A stretch of DNA of 64,000 nt from Rhynchospora pubera (GCA_028095005.1 CM051461.1:170693144-170757143); one strand, 5' to 3'; numbered from the stretch's first letter, positions 35,830 to 46,836 are shown. The notes: generated by a model from the letters alone, not told the origin. Made by a program: numbers and translations.

Positions 35830-36780
35830 TTGCTTGAAGTTGTAACGTCCAAAAATACATTTTTATGTTATATTTCTGTTATTTTCTCTGATATTTTGCC
35901 TCGAAAAATAGATGGTTTTGAGGTAAGCACCGATAAACCTTCATAGATCTCATCGTGATCTTTCCAGATTATGTTTAATTTCTCCCAAATGGACATTCCT
36001 ATAAAAACTTGTGGTTGCCTGTTTCAAATTCTAACGTTCCAAAATGTGTTTCTATGTGATTTTTATGCTATTTTTTATTTTTAGCCTCGAAAATAGTCGC
36101 TAAGGGGTGAACCAATGTAAAACCTATAGATCTAACTGCGAGCTTTTCGGATTGCATTAATTTTTTCCAAACAAACATTCTTATCAAAACTTATCCCTAC
36201 CTGTTTGAAGTTCTAACGTTCAAAATACATTTTTGTGTGATTTTTCTATTATTTTTATTTATTTTTTGCCACAAAAATGATTGTAACATGGTAAACCCCT
36301 GTAAATCTAAAAAATTGTGTTAAATATCCTATAATGGACATTCCTTTCAAAATTTATGTCTACCTGTTTGAAGTTCTAACGTTCAAAAATATAATTTTGT
36401 GTGATTCTTCTATTATTTTCCAAGATTTTTTATCTCATCATGAGATTTCTAGATTGTGTACATTTGCCCCAATTGGACATTTCTATCAAAACTTATGCAT
36501 GACTGTTTGAAGTTGTAACATTCAAAAATACGTTTCTATGTGATTTTTCTATTATTTTCTCTGATTTTTGCTCTGAAAATGGTCGTTACAGGGTAAACCC
36601 ATGTAAACCCTATAGATCTCATTGCAAGCTTTCTGTATTGTGTTTATTTGCCCCCAAACAGACATTTCTTTCAAAATTTATGCCTGCTTGTTTGAAGTTT
36701 TAGTTCAAAAATACGTTTCTATGTGTTTTTTCTATTATTTTTGTTTGATTTTTTGCCACATTCTAGATTGTTTCCTTATC
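35830..36780. repeat. Tandem array of ~140-190-bp diverged units
   Basis: The landmark GAAGTTNTAACGTTCAAAAATA...GTGATTTTTCTATTATTTTC recurs at about 35837, 36025, 36210, 36372, 36510 and 36700. In-phase secondary landmarks are GTAAACC..TATAGATCTCAT, GATTGTGTTTATTTGCCCC and GACATTCCTATCAAAACTTATG. Two units are shortened. Confidence 0.88.
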
Positions 36781-36782
36781 TG

Positions 36783-36967
36783 CCGCATGTCCTGGGACAG
36801 GTTGTCCTAGCTTGGAGCAGGCCGTCCAGACATGAGTCTAGAGAGTTCACTCTATCCTAGGACGAACCTGTCGGTCCTAACTTGGAACTAGTCATCCTAA
36901 CCTGGGACTGGTAATTCTAGACCTGAGACTGGTCATCTTCGCGTCAGTTTGACTAAATAATCTAACA
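36783..36967 (-). repeat. Start of a copia 3' LTR with short internal repeats
   Basis: On the minus strand, GCAAGTGAAGAT followed by TGTTAGATTATTTAG resembles the polypurine tract/LTR junction of Ty1-copia elements; the LTR would begin at 36967 and run left. Its U3 holds ~22-bp imperfect repeats (CCTAACTTGGAACTAGTCAT, CCTAACCTGGGACTGGTAAT, CTAGACCTGAGACTGGTCAT). Confidence 0.55.
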
Positions 36968-37474
36968 ATCTTCACTTGCACTATTATGTTTAGTGTTATC
37001 TGTTGTCCTTAACTTTAATAAGAGCTCATCTTTTCATGGTAATAAAATTTTACGCCCTTAATTCGGTTCATCGCTCAGAATGATTGAAGACCAAGGAAGC
37101 TTTCGTCACATTATAGCAATTGTAGGACTCCAATTCTGCAATGTCGTTGCAACTAAACCCACAATGATCACAATATCAATATAAATGAACGACATTAAAT
37201 TTGCATGTGTATAAGTGGTGTGAAAATACATGTAAATATGACTGTCACGTGTCTATTTTCAATTTTATTGGTTACCCAAAACTAAAGTGAGGTCAACTCA
37301 ATTTAGAGTCAGAATGAAATTTGAAAACTAAAACTAAAAACAAAAAAATGAATCTTTATTTATTTCTGTAAAAATTCTTTCACATAATACACTGAATGAA
37401 GCTGAATAAAATTAAATCCATTGTATAATGTAGCACTAAAGTCTGTAATCCTCAACTGAAATTACACCCATGTT
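36968..37474 (-). pseudogene. 3' end of a Ty1-copia relic
   Basis: The minus-strand frame entering from the hAT insertion site at 37474 reads NMGVISVEDYRL then stop. This is the typical end of a copia pol polyprotein, followed by about 470 bp of untranslated sequence to the LTR. It belongs with the RNase H fragment at 45053-45375. Confidence 0.65.
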
Positions 37475-37534
37475 CAGGGGCGAAGCTACATTGATTTTGG
37501 ACCCACCTCAAAAAAATTTTTTACTTGATATTAC

Positions 37535-39365
37535 TGATGAAGGCTTAAAACCTAGGAATCAAATAAATTTATAGACCTAGAGCTAACCTCACTAGTCTTT
37601 TGGAGTACAGCTTTAGGGTCGAACCCAAGGGACAGATTAATGAGTACCGGACTTTACTTTCTCACGAAAGCTAGACAATTATATTTGTATGGAGTTTTTG
37701 GTTGATTAAATCTAAAGGTGCAAGTAAATAAATATTTTTGGGTGTTTTAACAATATAAAAGTCGTCTTAGGTTCAGGTTTCACATCGGTTTGGACTCTAG
37801 AACACAGAACTTATCACTTTCGTGCATCAAACGGTGTTTTTCAAGCATATACCGCTCTGTTCGGTCCGAACAAGAATCTGTTCAATCCGAACAGGAGTCT
37901 GTTCAATCCGAACAGGACTCCGTTCAATCCGAACAGGACTCCGTTCAATCCGAACAGGACTCTGTTCAATCCGAACAGGACTCCGTTCCATCCGAACAGG
38001 AGTCTGTTCGATCCGAACAGATGGTATAAGTGTGTGATTTTGAACTTTTATGATATTTTATGCTTTGTGCTAGGGTTTGTTGGTCAAACCTAGATATTCT
38101 AAACCTCAGCTGTCGCTTGTTGGACTAGAAACTGGTTTAATCACAACCTAACCTAATTAACTCGATTGGTTCACAACTTTTGGTATAGAATTCAATCAAC
38201 TTAAACTTGTTTGTTGGAGTTCATAAGGATATCTAGAGGTCTTTTGGACTTGTCTAAAAGTTACACTTTTGGTGTCAACTAATCTCCCCTTTCGGATCTA
38301 CGATTTATCCCAAATACTTTATCTAAATTATCTTGATTAACCTAACTTTAGAACTTAACTAAATGTGGCCATTCATCTAGAAGTTAATTAGACTTAACCA
38401 AGCAATTTAAACAAGCAATTAACATAATTCTCAACGAAACAAATCAACAGAACATATCATAACATAACGAGTCAAATCACAACATCCAAACCTAAGTTAC
38501 TACCTTACCCCTAAGACTACATAAATCTAACCTAACATGAAAGCAAAATAAGATACAAGCTCCATCAAATCAAAATATCAAGAGAATGGAAGAAATAAAC
38601 CAAATATCGCTTCTAACTCAAGATACCGAACGTCCAGAGCCGTGGTTGGGTTGATTCTGTCGCCGTCGCGCCTAGAATTGCTCCAAAGATGATGCCATGG
38701 TCGTGCTATGATGAAAGAGGTGGAATCCCACGCCTTTCGGCGTGAGAACGGTGGTGGAAAGGTGCCAAAACGTGGTGGGATATGGAATTTCGTGGTTGGT
38801 GGCTTGGATTCTTTCCTTCAGGTCTAGAGGTGTATATATGGATGTCCCAGGTCGCAAGGATGGAAGGCTAGGGCACCAGGGCGTAAGAAATTGCCATTTT
38901 CATCAGTTTCTATGTAAAAAATAATGCCTTATGTGATATGGCGGCAACCTGGTCAAACCGAACAGGCTTGTGGTCGGGTCGACCAGGAGAGAGAAAATGA
39001 CGCTTGGCTGCCATAGGTGCTGGTCGGATCGAACAGGCTTGTGGTCGGGTCGACCAGGAGAGAGAAAATGACGCCTGGCTGCCATAGGTGCTGGTCGGAT
39101 CGAACAGATGATTGTTCGGGTCGACCAGAAGAGAGAAAAGAGCCTCCAATGCTAGGAATGAGTCGTCTAGCGTACGTGCTACGTCGGGAATCCATCTATA
39201 TGCTCCAAAATCATCAGAAATCATCAAAGTCCTGTAAAATGAGAGAAGAAACGACGGTAGAGCCAATTCCATGGAAATCATAGCAATCTATTGAATAATT
39301 CAATGGTTTGAGTGTTATTTGAGTGCCAAGTACGGTCCAAATGCCTACAAATAATGACGATATCA
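37535..39365 (-). repeat. 3' LTR of the Athila/Tat-like element
   Basis: Contains eight 21-bp copies of TCTGTTCAATCCGAACAGGAC at 37856-38022 and 71-bp units (TGGTCGGGTCGACCAGGAG...) at about 38955-39135. The U3 carries the same repeats as the 5' LTR but in different copy number. Confidence 0.93.
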
Positions 39366-40529
39366 AATCCCCCCAAACTTAAACTTTGCTTGTCCTCAAG
39401 CAACACCCTAAACTTAGAGTTTTGGACTGTACTTAAACCTTAAACATTGAGTTGTATCTCAAACCAATAAATGTCGTGAAATCAATTGCGATGCCTAAAA
39501 TTTCTCACACTTTCATCAAATGAGTCAAACAAGAATCAAAATCAAAAACCAAGTTAAGTGTTCACAACTTAATTAATGAAACTCTTGGCCCTAAGTAAAG
39601 TCTTTTCCCAAAAAATAGAACTCTAGCTTCCCTTTGATATTTCAAAAGCGATCTCAATTTCAATTACCCGTTCTTTTTCACATTCCACAAAAATTTGTAA
39701 AGGCCTTTATCAACTTCAGAAATTTTATAATGAACTTTTCTCAAAAGCAATTTCAATTTTTCACCAATGTTTTTTTTTTCTTTTTTTCGTGCAAGTCGAA
39801 CCGTGGGGCTTTACACCCTAGAGGATAATGCGGTATCATTGGCCTTGAGTTTGCTACTAGCACATGTCGCGCTAGGGAGGTTAGACGGGTGTTGCTCGAC
39901 TATGGCCACGGTACACTTGGGCCATAATACTCAACAACTCCTTTACCAATGCTTTCGCACCGGGTCCGGTAGAATTAAGCATGAGTTGTCCAATTATTTC
40001 TCGGTTTCTTTGAGTTGTAATTCCTAACAATTCAGACCTAACCCAATACCCTCCAATTTGTGGCTAAGTTGGTGGAGAAAGGCCTCAGTGCATCCTCGTT
40101 TTCACAGCTATTTTGATTTAATTTCCCATTAATTTTGCTCGTTGGTGATTCGAGCGATTAAAAAGCAATTTCAACAAGACAAAATTCATTTTACAATTTC
40201 CAAAGTCGATAAATTTCTTTTCAAAAATTTGTCAAATACGAATCAGTTCACTCGGCAAAAACTTGTGAGAATCGACTAAGATTGTCATAACAATTCTAAG
40301 CATCCAAGATCAAGTTCAAATTTTAAAGAAAATACTCCAATTCAGTCCATTGGTGCAAGATCAAGTGTGATATCAAAACATTCTAGGGTTCTTTGAGGAA
40401 ATTTTTGTTTGACTCAAAAACAAGTTTAAGCAGTGTGAGATTTAACGTTTAAAATCCAAATCGAGAGAGAATAGACAAACCAACTTATTTCCAAGCCAAA
40501 ATCATACCAATCTATGCAATTTCCATGTT

Positions 40530-40640
40530 CTGGTCGGATTGACCAGGTGTCTGTTCGATCCGACCAAAGAGAAAGTTAAAAACAGAAGTTTCCAAGGCTT
40601 TGGTCGGATTGACCAGATGTCTGTTCGAGCTGACCAGAGA
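40530..40640. repeat. GGTCGGATTGACCAG repeats in the element's internal region
   Basis: Two ~77-bp-spaced copies of TGGTCGGATTGACCAG followed by TGTCTGTTCGA-C-TGACCA, the same palindromic style of motif as in the LTR arrays. Confidence 0.8.
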
Positions 40641-41149
40641 AGCAAAAAGTTCGAAAAAATTGCAAAAATTTACCAAAATCCACCAAAAGTTCGATTTTTC
40701 TCCTATTCCCTCCCCCCAAACTTAGATCAAGCATTGTCCTCAATGCATGCAATCGAATAGAAAAGTAAATAGGAGGGAAAAGAGAACTTAGCCAATTTTT
40801 GCTTTCCATATGTTGATTTGCTTCTAGTTTGTTCTCTCGTTGTCCAAGGCGGCTCTAATTTTTCTAGATCTTTTGATGCAATCCGTATGAGGTCGATCGG
40901 GGTTAGTTGGTTCACGTAACCCATGGTGCTCTAGCACGAATCGCATCTTCTTTCGTTTGTTCCTCAAAATTTCCCTACAAACAAACAAACACAAACATCA
41001 AATTCTATTTTTGTTATTTTCTGTTTTTCTATTTTTTTGTGATTTTCTATTCTTTTTAATTAAAATAAAAGAGAGAAGAGTTGAGAAATCCTTGGGTTGC
41101 CTCCCAAGAAGCGCTAGTTTTAGGTCACGAGCTTGACCACCTCTCATGT

Positions 41150-42370
41150 TCATCTTATCTTCGCTTTACGCCCATTTAACGCATCATAATTCACCCAAAA
41201 GTACTTGAGAAAGACTCTTGAAATATGCTTGAAATTTTCTAGTTTTGATGTCATCTTCCTTCGCTCGATTTTGATGTGATACTTGATTTGTGGTTTGTCG
41301 TCTTTCATCACATCATGATTATTCAAGCATTTTTCAAGTTGAGAGCTCAAGTCGATTTTGGTGATCTTTTCATTTGTCATGTCGGATGCCTCGACTTGGA
41401 GAGGTATACTACCATCTTCTTTCTTCTCAGTTTCATCGATAATAGAAGCTATTGGAGGATCCTTCAATTCCAACTCATTAGATTTGTCAATATATGTTAA
41501 TTTAAGTGGAATGAAAATTGGAAAGATATTGGGTGGAGGTGCTACAATCTTTGGTTCTTCAATTTTCTCTTGTTGTTCATTTATTTCAAATTGTGTGTCA
41601 TCATCACGGTCGGTCTCAAAACAAATCGCAATTTCTTTCAAAGAACTAAAACTTTCTAATTTCTCATTACTTTGCAACGTCATTGTATCATTTTGTTCAA
41701 CTTGTGATCTATATGAGGAACAAGTTTCTTGAAAAATTGTAGTCTCAAATATCTTTTCTTGTTGTGTGGCAATAACTTTGAACTTAGATGATAGAGAATT
41801 CAATTTTTCAAGAAGTTCCTCATTTTGTTTCCTTTGGTTATCAATGAAATCTTTATACATTAGTTTATCATTCGACATTTGTGAAAGTAATTGAGGATTA
41901 GAAGTTTTGGCCATGAAATTCGATCTAGATTCATCTTGAGACATTGAACATGAATTATAACAAGAAAAACAAGAGTTATTTGTCAAACCAGAATTGTATG
42001 CATTATGTACGGGTTTTGCATCATGATGTCCTTCCCCACATGCTTTCCTTATAGTGTTGTTCACCACATTGAGTTGATACTTGATTCGATCCATAGAAGA
42101 GATAGATTTCTCCATGTTGCGTGGTGTATGGTCCATGTAGTGGGCATATGGGTCTTGGTGCTTGCTCCATGCTCCTCCGCTTGCTTTTCTTATGGTGTTG
42201 TTGACAACATCGAGTTGGTGGTACATTTGTTGCACGCATGCATCCTTTCGATTTTCACTCCATCCTCCATCGCATGCTTTCCTTATGTGGTTGTTCACAA
42301 CATCGAGTTGGTAATACAAGCGACGCCTCCAATTGTCCTCTTTTTCACGGTCCTGAAAAGAATAAAACAT
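41150..42370 (-). CDS. 406-residue ORF of the Athila/Tat-like element, with three internal repeats
   Basis: Only substantial ORF of the element, starting about 120 bp after the primer-binding site, in the gag position. Residues 19-49, 50-79 and 97-127 are repeats of [KY]-[YH]-Q-L-[DN]-V-V-N-N-x-I-R-K-A. The middle (about 160-230) is Gln/Glu/Lys-rich and probably coiled coil. The second half is acidic with EEPKIVAPPPN and PIFIPLKLTY, then a basic C-terminus. No zinc knuckle, protease or polymerase motif, so not a standard gag. It may be a degenerate gag N-terminal region or a structural protein mobilised by an autonomous partner. Function not assigned. Confidence 0.6.
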   Translation of the reverse strand: MFYSFQDREKEDNWRRRLYYQLDVVNNHIRKACDGGWSENRKDACVQQMYHQLDVVNNTIRKASGGAWSKHQDPYAHYMDHTPRNMEKSISSMDRIKYQLNVVNNTIRKACGEGHHDAKPVHNAYNSGLTNNSCFSCYNSCSMSQDESRSNFMAKTSNPQLLSQMSNDKLMYKDFIDNQRKQNEELLEKLNSLSSKFKVIATQQEKIFETTIFQETCSSYRSQVEQNDTMTLQSNEKLESFSSLKEIAICFETDRDDDTQFEINEQQEKIEEPKIVAPPPNIFPIFIPLKLTYIDKSNELELKDPPIASIIDETEKKEDGSIPLQVEASDMTNEKITKIDLSSQLEKCLNNHDVMKDDKPQIKYHIKIERRKMTSKLENFKHISRVFLKYFWVNYDALNGRKAKIR

Positions 42371-42488
42371 GGTGATACAAGTGAAACTTTTTATTCTTTT
42401 TTTTTAAAATAATAATAATAATAATAAATAAATAAAAGATACAATATCTAGTCTCTCGCTACTAAAATAAATTCTAATATCAACACCG

Positions 42489-42506
42489 TCCCCGGCAACG
42501 ACGCCA
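42489..42506 (-). other. Primer-binding site, tRNA-Asp type
   Basis: Minus-strand TGGCGTCGTTGCCGGGGA, three bases inside the 5' LTR. It matches the tRNA-Asp site TGGCGCCGTTGCCGGGGA used by Athila-lineage elements with one mismatch. Confidence 0.85.
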
Positions 42507-42509
42507 ATT

Positions 42510-44348
42510 TGATGAACGCTTAAAACCTAGGAATCAAATAAATTTATAGACCTAGAGCTAACCTCACTAGTCTTTTGGAGTACAGCTTTAGGGTCGAACC
42601 CAAGGGACGGATTAATGAGTACCGGACTTTACTTTCTCACGAAAGCTAGACAATTATATTTTTATGGAGTTTTTGGTTGATTAAATCTAAAGGTGCAAGT
42701 AAATAAATATTTTTGGGTGTTTTAACAATATAAAAGTCGTCTTAGGTTCAGGTTTCACATCGGTTTGGACTCTAGAACACAGAACTTATCACTTTCGTGC
42801 ATCAAACGGTGTTTTTCAAGCATATACCGCTCTGTTCGGTCCGAACAAGAATCTGTTCAATCCGAACAGGAGTCTGTTCAATCCGAACAGGACTCTGTTC
42901 AATCCGAACAGGACTCTGTTCGATCCGAACAGATGGTATAAGTGTGTGATTTTGAACTTTTATGATATTTTATGCTTTGTGCTAGGGTTTGTTGGTCAAA
43001 CCTAGATATTCTAAACCTCAGCTGTCGCTTGTTGGACTAGAAACTGGTTTAATCACAACCTAACCTAATTAACTCGATTGGTTCACAACTTTTGGTATAG
43101 AATTCAATCAACTTAAACTTGTTTGTTGGAGTTCATAAGGATATCTAGAGGTCTTTTGGACTTGTCTAAAAGTTACACTTTTGGTGTCAACTAATCTCCC
43201 CTTTCGGATCTACGATTTATCCCAAATACTTTATCTAAATTATCTTGATTAACCTAACTTTAGAACTTAACTAAATGTGGCCATTCATCTAGAAGTTAAT
43301 TAGACTTAACCAAGCAATTTAAACAAGCAATTAACATAATTCTCAACGAAACAAATCAACAGAACATATCATAACATAACGAGTCAAATCACAACATCCA
43401 AACCTAAGTTACTACCTTACCCCTAAGACTACATAAATCTAACCTAACATGAAAGCAAAATAAGATACAAGCTCCATCAAATCAAAATATCAAGAGAATG
43501 GAAGAAATAAACCAAATATCGCTTCTAACTCAAGATACCGAACGTCCAGAGCCGTGGTTGGGTTGATTCTGTCGCCGTCGCGCCTAGAATTGCTCCAAAG
43601 ATGATGCCATGGTCGTGCTATGATGAAAAAGGTGGAATCCCACGCCTTTCGGCGTGAGAACGGTGGTGGAAAGGTGCCAAAACGTGGTGGGATATGGAAT
43701 TTCGTGGTTGGTGGCTTGGATTCTTTCCTTCAGGTCTAGAGGTGTATATATGGATGTCCCAGGTCGCAAGGATGGAAGGCTAGGACACCAGGGCGCAAGA
43801 AATTGCCATTTTCATCAGTTTCTATGTAAAAAATAATGCCTTATGTGATATGGCGGCAACCTGGTCAAACCGAACAGGCTTGTGGTCGGGTCGACCAGGA
43901 GAGAGAAAATGACGCTTGGCTGCCATAGGTGCTGGTCGGATCGAACAGGCTTGTGGTCGGGTCGACCAGGAGAGAGAAAATGACGCCTGGCTGCCATAGG
44001 TGCTGGTCGGATCGAACAGGCTTGTGGTCGGGTCGACCAGGAGAGAGAAAATGACGCCTGGCTGCCATAGGTGCTGGTCGGATCGAACAGATGATTGTTC
44101 GGGTCGACCAGAAGAGAGAAAAGAGCCTCCAATGCTAGGAATGAGTCGTCTAGCGTACGTGCTACGTCGGGAATCCATCTATATGCTCCAAAATCATCAG
44201 AAATCATCAAAGTCCTGTAAAATGAGAGAAGAAACGACGGTAGAGCCAATTCCATGGAAATCATAGCAATCTATTGAATAATTCAATGGTTTGAGTGTTA
44301 TTTGAGTGCCAAGTACGGTCCAAATGCCTACAAATAATGACGATATCA
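42510..44348 (-). repeat. 5' LTR of the Athila/Tat-like element
   Basis: Contains five of the 21-bp units (42835-42935) and one more 71-bp unit than the other LTR (43870-44110). Net difference of 3x21 minus 71 explains the 8-bp length difference between LTRs exactly. Confidence 0.93.
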
Positions 44349-45052
44349 ATTACATTTGTTTGTAATTAAAAAGAATACACAAGAAGTTAGAGACCCATCT
44401 CAAAAATTTGAAGGACCCAGCTGGACATGTTGTGTTTGAGTTGAATTGCATAACGATACCTAAAAAATTGCATAGGGACCCAGATAGTATTTGTTCCTGG
44501 CTAATCGTGTTCTTCCCACCTACCTAATGAATCTTATTAAGACAAAACTTAGAATAGAATGAAATATTTGGATGAAAAATTATTTGTAGCATATATAAAC
44601 TAGCATAAATCTCACGCATTACGTGATTTGTCTATATAATATTTTGTGAACTTTAGAACATTATAAATAAAAGCTGCCACAAAGGATAAAAAATACAACT
44701 CGGATATTATATAAAAACTACCACTAAAATTAAGTGCTCGATGAGATTTCTAAAGAACTTATTATGCAAAATTATGAAAAAAATAAAAATTCATTGGAAA
44801 TTATTTTACTTTTTTTGTTGTCTTGATTTTTTGATAAATAATTATTTTAGATTTTCCATTGTTATTATAATATATATTTGATTTCTCGTGACTTTTTTAT
44901 CTAACATTATTTTATAATTGTTTACATAAGAATTATTATTATATTATATCTATATTAGACGTTACAACATACATTATTTTCAGCAAAAAAAAATTTACGG
45001 ACCCTGCTGACACGAAATCCTAGCTTCACCACTGCCCATATTAGTTATATGT

Positions 45053-45375
45053 ATTTAAGAAACTACTCGTGTATTAGCGCTTTAGTGAGTGGATCCACTA
45101 TCATTGAGTTTGTTTGGATGTGCTTGGTTGACAATTCGTCACTGTGGACTCTTTTGCTTAACAACTAAAAACTTGACATCGATGTGCTTTGAGTTGGCTG
45201 AACTTCTGTTGTTATTAGCATACATAATTGCTAAATTATTGTCATAAAAAAATTTTAGTGGCGCAAAAATGGAGTCCACTACACGCAACGACCCAGTGAC
45301 AATGTTTTGCAGCCATATCCCAAATAGTGATGCCTCATAGCAGGTCACCACACTTAGATTTGTTACGGTCACCAT
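45053..45375 (-). pseudogene. Ty1-copia RNase H fragment
   Basis: Minus-strand frame has TCYEASLFGIWLQNI, LKFFYDNNLAIMYANNNRSS and SKHIDVKFLVVK, the copia RNase H signature (D-N-x-[AS]-x-x-x-x-x-N, then K-H-I-D). A frameshift near 45139 is followed in another frame by HIQTNSMIVDPLTKAL, the usual next block. The coding sequence then meets the hAT insertion at 45042 and resumes at 37474. Reverse transcriptase and upstream domains are absent. Confidence 0.85.
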
Positions 45376-45792
45376 TAGTCGGAAAATAATTTAGCACGGA
45401 TGTCAAGGCAAGAAGATTCTACAATAGATTTGCTTATCGAAGGGGCTGAATTTCAGCCGATTAGAAAAAAAAAAACAGAATATGTTACTATATGAAAATT
45501 TCAGTTGTATCATTTATTTTCTTATTGTAAAGCATATCATGTACACAGTCAACACACAAGTATGTTCTATATCAATAAGAATATAAGAGACACGAAAACT
45601 TTAGAGGAGAGACGAAAATTTTTACAACTGACGGGGAGTTCGCTTCAATCAGCGCCTGTATCCTGTATTCCTGTACGCTCATCTCAACTTTGTGCATGAA
45701 TTTTAAAGCGATCGAAAGGTAGAGAAAATCAGTATATGAGGCCTCAATACACTGCAATGTTCTATATCAATCCTCTATATATGTGTATATAG
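45376..45792. other. Spacer
   Basis: Possibly more degenerate copia sequence on the left; nothing I can support. Confidence 0.3.
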
Positions 45793-45935
45793 AGTTTTGT
45801 TATGGTGAGTCGCACTCAAAACTCCTAGATCTGGTTCAAAATGATCGATCCAAACCGTCCAATACGATCTCCCTATTGAAATCTCCATGCAGACCAAATT
45901 TTACATTTTTTTCGAAATTTGTAAGTATTTTTTTA
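45793..45935. mobile_element. Half element of the terminal-hairpin family
   Basis: Nested hairpin at 45793-45823 (AGTTTTG...CAAAACT around GAGTCGCACTC). It is followed by the family's conserved subterminal block GATCGATCCAAACCGTCC...TATTGAAATCTCC...GACCAAATTTTACATTTTTTTCGA. The opposite end is missing. Confidence 0.65.
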
Positions 45936-46042
45936 AATTTTTAAAAATCGTTAATCTAATTAGTTCTGAACCGTTCAAAAACAACAATTTTTAAAAATCG
46001 TTAATTTATATTTCAATATATATATATATATATATATGAGGT

Positions 46043-46420
46043 GGGCTAAAGTGCCATAGATGGCAATGCCATAGACTTTTTTTTTAGTCATTTTTTGAAG
46101 ATCCGAAATTCAATCAGTTAATCCAAACCGTTCAAATTGATCACCATATTGAAATACCATTGAAAGACCAAATTTTACATTTTTTTGCTATTTATTTTGA
46201 TATGTTCAAATTGGAGGGTCTGAAATACTCCAATTATAACGTTTTTTTAAAATATCATAATAAATAGCAAAAAAATTCGAAAAAATGTAAAATTTTGTCT
46301 CCAAGGGTATTTTAGTATGGTGAATAACTTGAATGGTTCGGATTGAGTATTTGAATTTTGGATCTCGAAAAACGACTCTTCGGCACGGGACCCTCTATGC
46401 CATCTATGGCACATTAGCCA
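46043..46420. mobile_element. Inverted-repeat element with terminal hairpins (copy 1)
   Basis: Ends GGGCTAAAGTGCCATAGATGGC / GCCATCTATGGCACATTAGCC. Each end forms its own hairpin: TGCCA-TAGA-TGGCA (46052-46065) and TGCCA-TCTA-TGGCA (46398-46411). Subterminal block ATCCAAACCGTTCAAATTG ... ACCAAATTTTACATTTTTTTGC appears inverted on the right. Confidence 0.85.
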
Positions 46421-46434
46421 TTCTATCTCATATA

Positions 46435-46836
46435 GAGATTGGCTAAAGTATACTCCAGCATATAGATAGCTCGTATGCTGGAGTCGTTTCTCACAATCTA
46501 AAATGCATACAATCGATCTGAAGCTTTCAAATTGTTCTCCATATTGAAATCTCCTAGGAAACTAAAATTTATATTTTTTCGAATTTTTTTACTATATATT
46601 ATGCTATTTTAAGAAAACATTGTAAAGGAGTTATAAAGGAGTATTTCTGGCCCTTCAAATTGAAAATAGCATAATATATAGCAAAAAAATTCGAAAAAAT
46701 GTAAAATTTGGCCTTGAAGGATATTTTTACATGGAGAACAACTTGAACGGTTTGGATCGACTGTTTGAATTTTAGATTTTCAGAAACGACTCTAGCATAC
46801 GGGTTTAATCCGTATGGTGGAGTATACTTTAGCCAA

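Larger units (their letters stand above)
37535..44348 (-). mobile_element. Young non-autonomous Athila/Tat-like LTR retrotransposon (6.8 kb)
   Basis: LTRs 37535..39365 (1831 bp) and 42510..44348 (1839 bp), TG...CA, with target duplication ATTAC (37530-37534, 44349-44353). Orientation is minus: tRNA-Asp-type primer-binding site next to the right LTR and polypurine GTTTGGGGGGATT next to the left LTR. By eye the LTRs differ by about six substitutions plus repeat copy number, so insertion was recent. Internal region has one 406-codon ORF but no protease, reverse transcriptase or integrase. The sequence TAGCGCTTCTTGGGAGGCAA (minus, near 41120-41095) and two TAAGTTTGGGGGG tracts are Athila/Tat hallmarks. 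Confidence 0.93.
37475..45034. mobile_element. hAT element, interrupted by the Athila/Tat-like element
   Basis: Ends CAGGGGCGAAGCTA / TAGCTTCACCACTG, the well-known hAT-type CAGNGGCGNAGC terminus, with 8-bp flanks CCCATGTT (37467-37474) and CCCATATT (45035-45042), one base different. Without the inserted retrotransposon the element is about 745 bp and non-coding (60 bp on the left, 44354-45034 on the right). Confidence 0.85.

Noticed and set aside
37856..38022. Regularly spaced direct repeats resembling a CRISPR array
   Set aside because: Units are contiguous 21-bp tandem repeats without unique spacers, inside a plant retrotransposon LTR.
37790..38037. 79- and 71-codon ORFs with repeating QSEQESV / SIRTGL units
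   Set aside because: They are translations of the 21-bp LTR minisatellite; open only because 21 is a multiple of three.
38903..39283. Overlapping ORFs on both strands, repeated at 43815-44266
   Set aside because: LTR sequence; the same ORFs occur in both LTRs, change with 71-bp repeat number and show no protein signature.
41276..42412. Several plus-strand ORFs of 70-135 codons
   Set aside because: Antisense shadows of the 406-codon ORF on the minus strand.
42488..42506. tRNA-Asp 3' end-like sequence
   Set aside because: No cloverleaf upstream; it is the retrotransposon primer-binding site.
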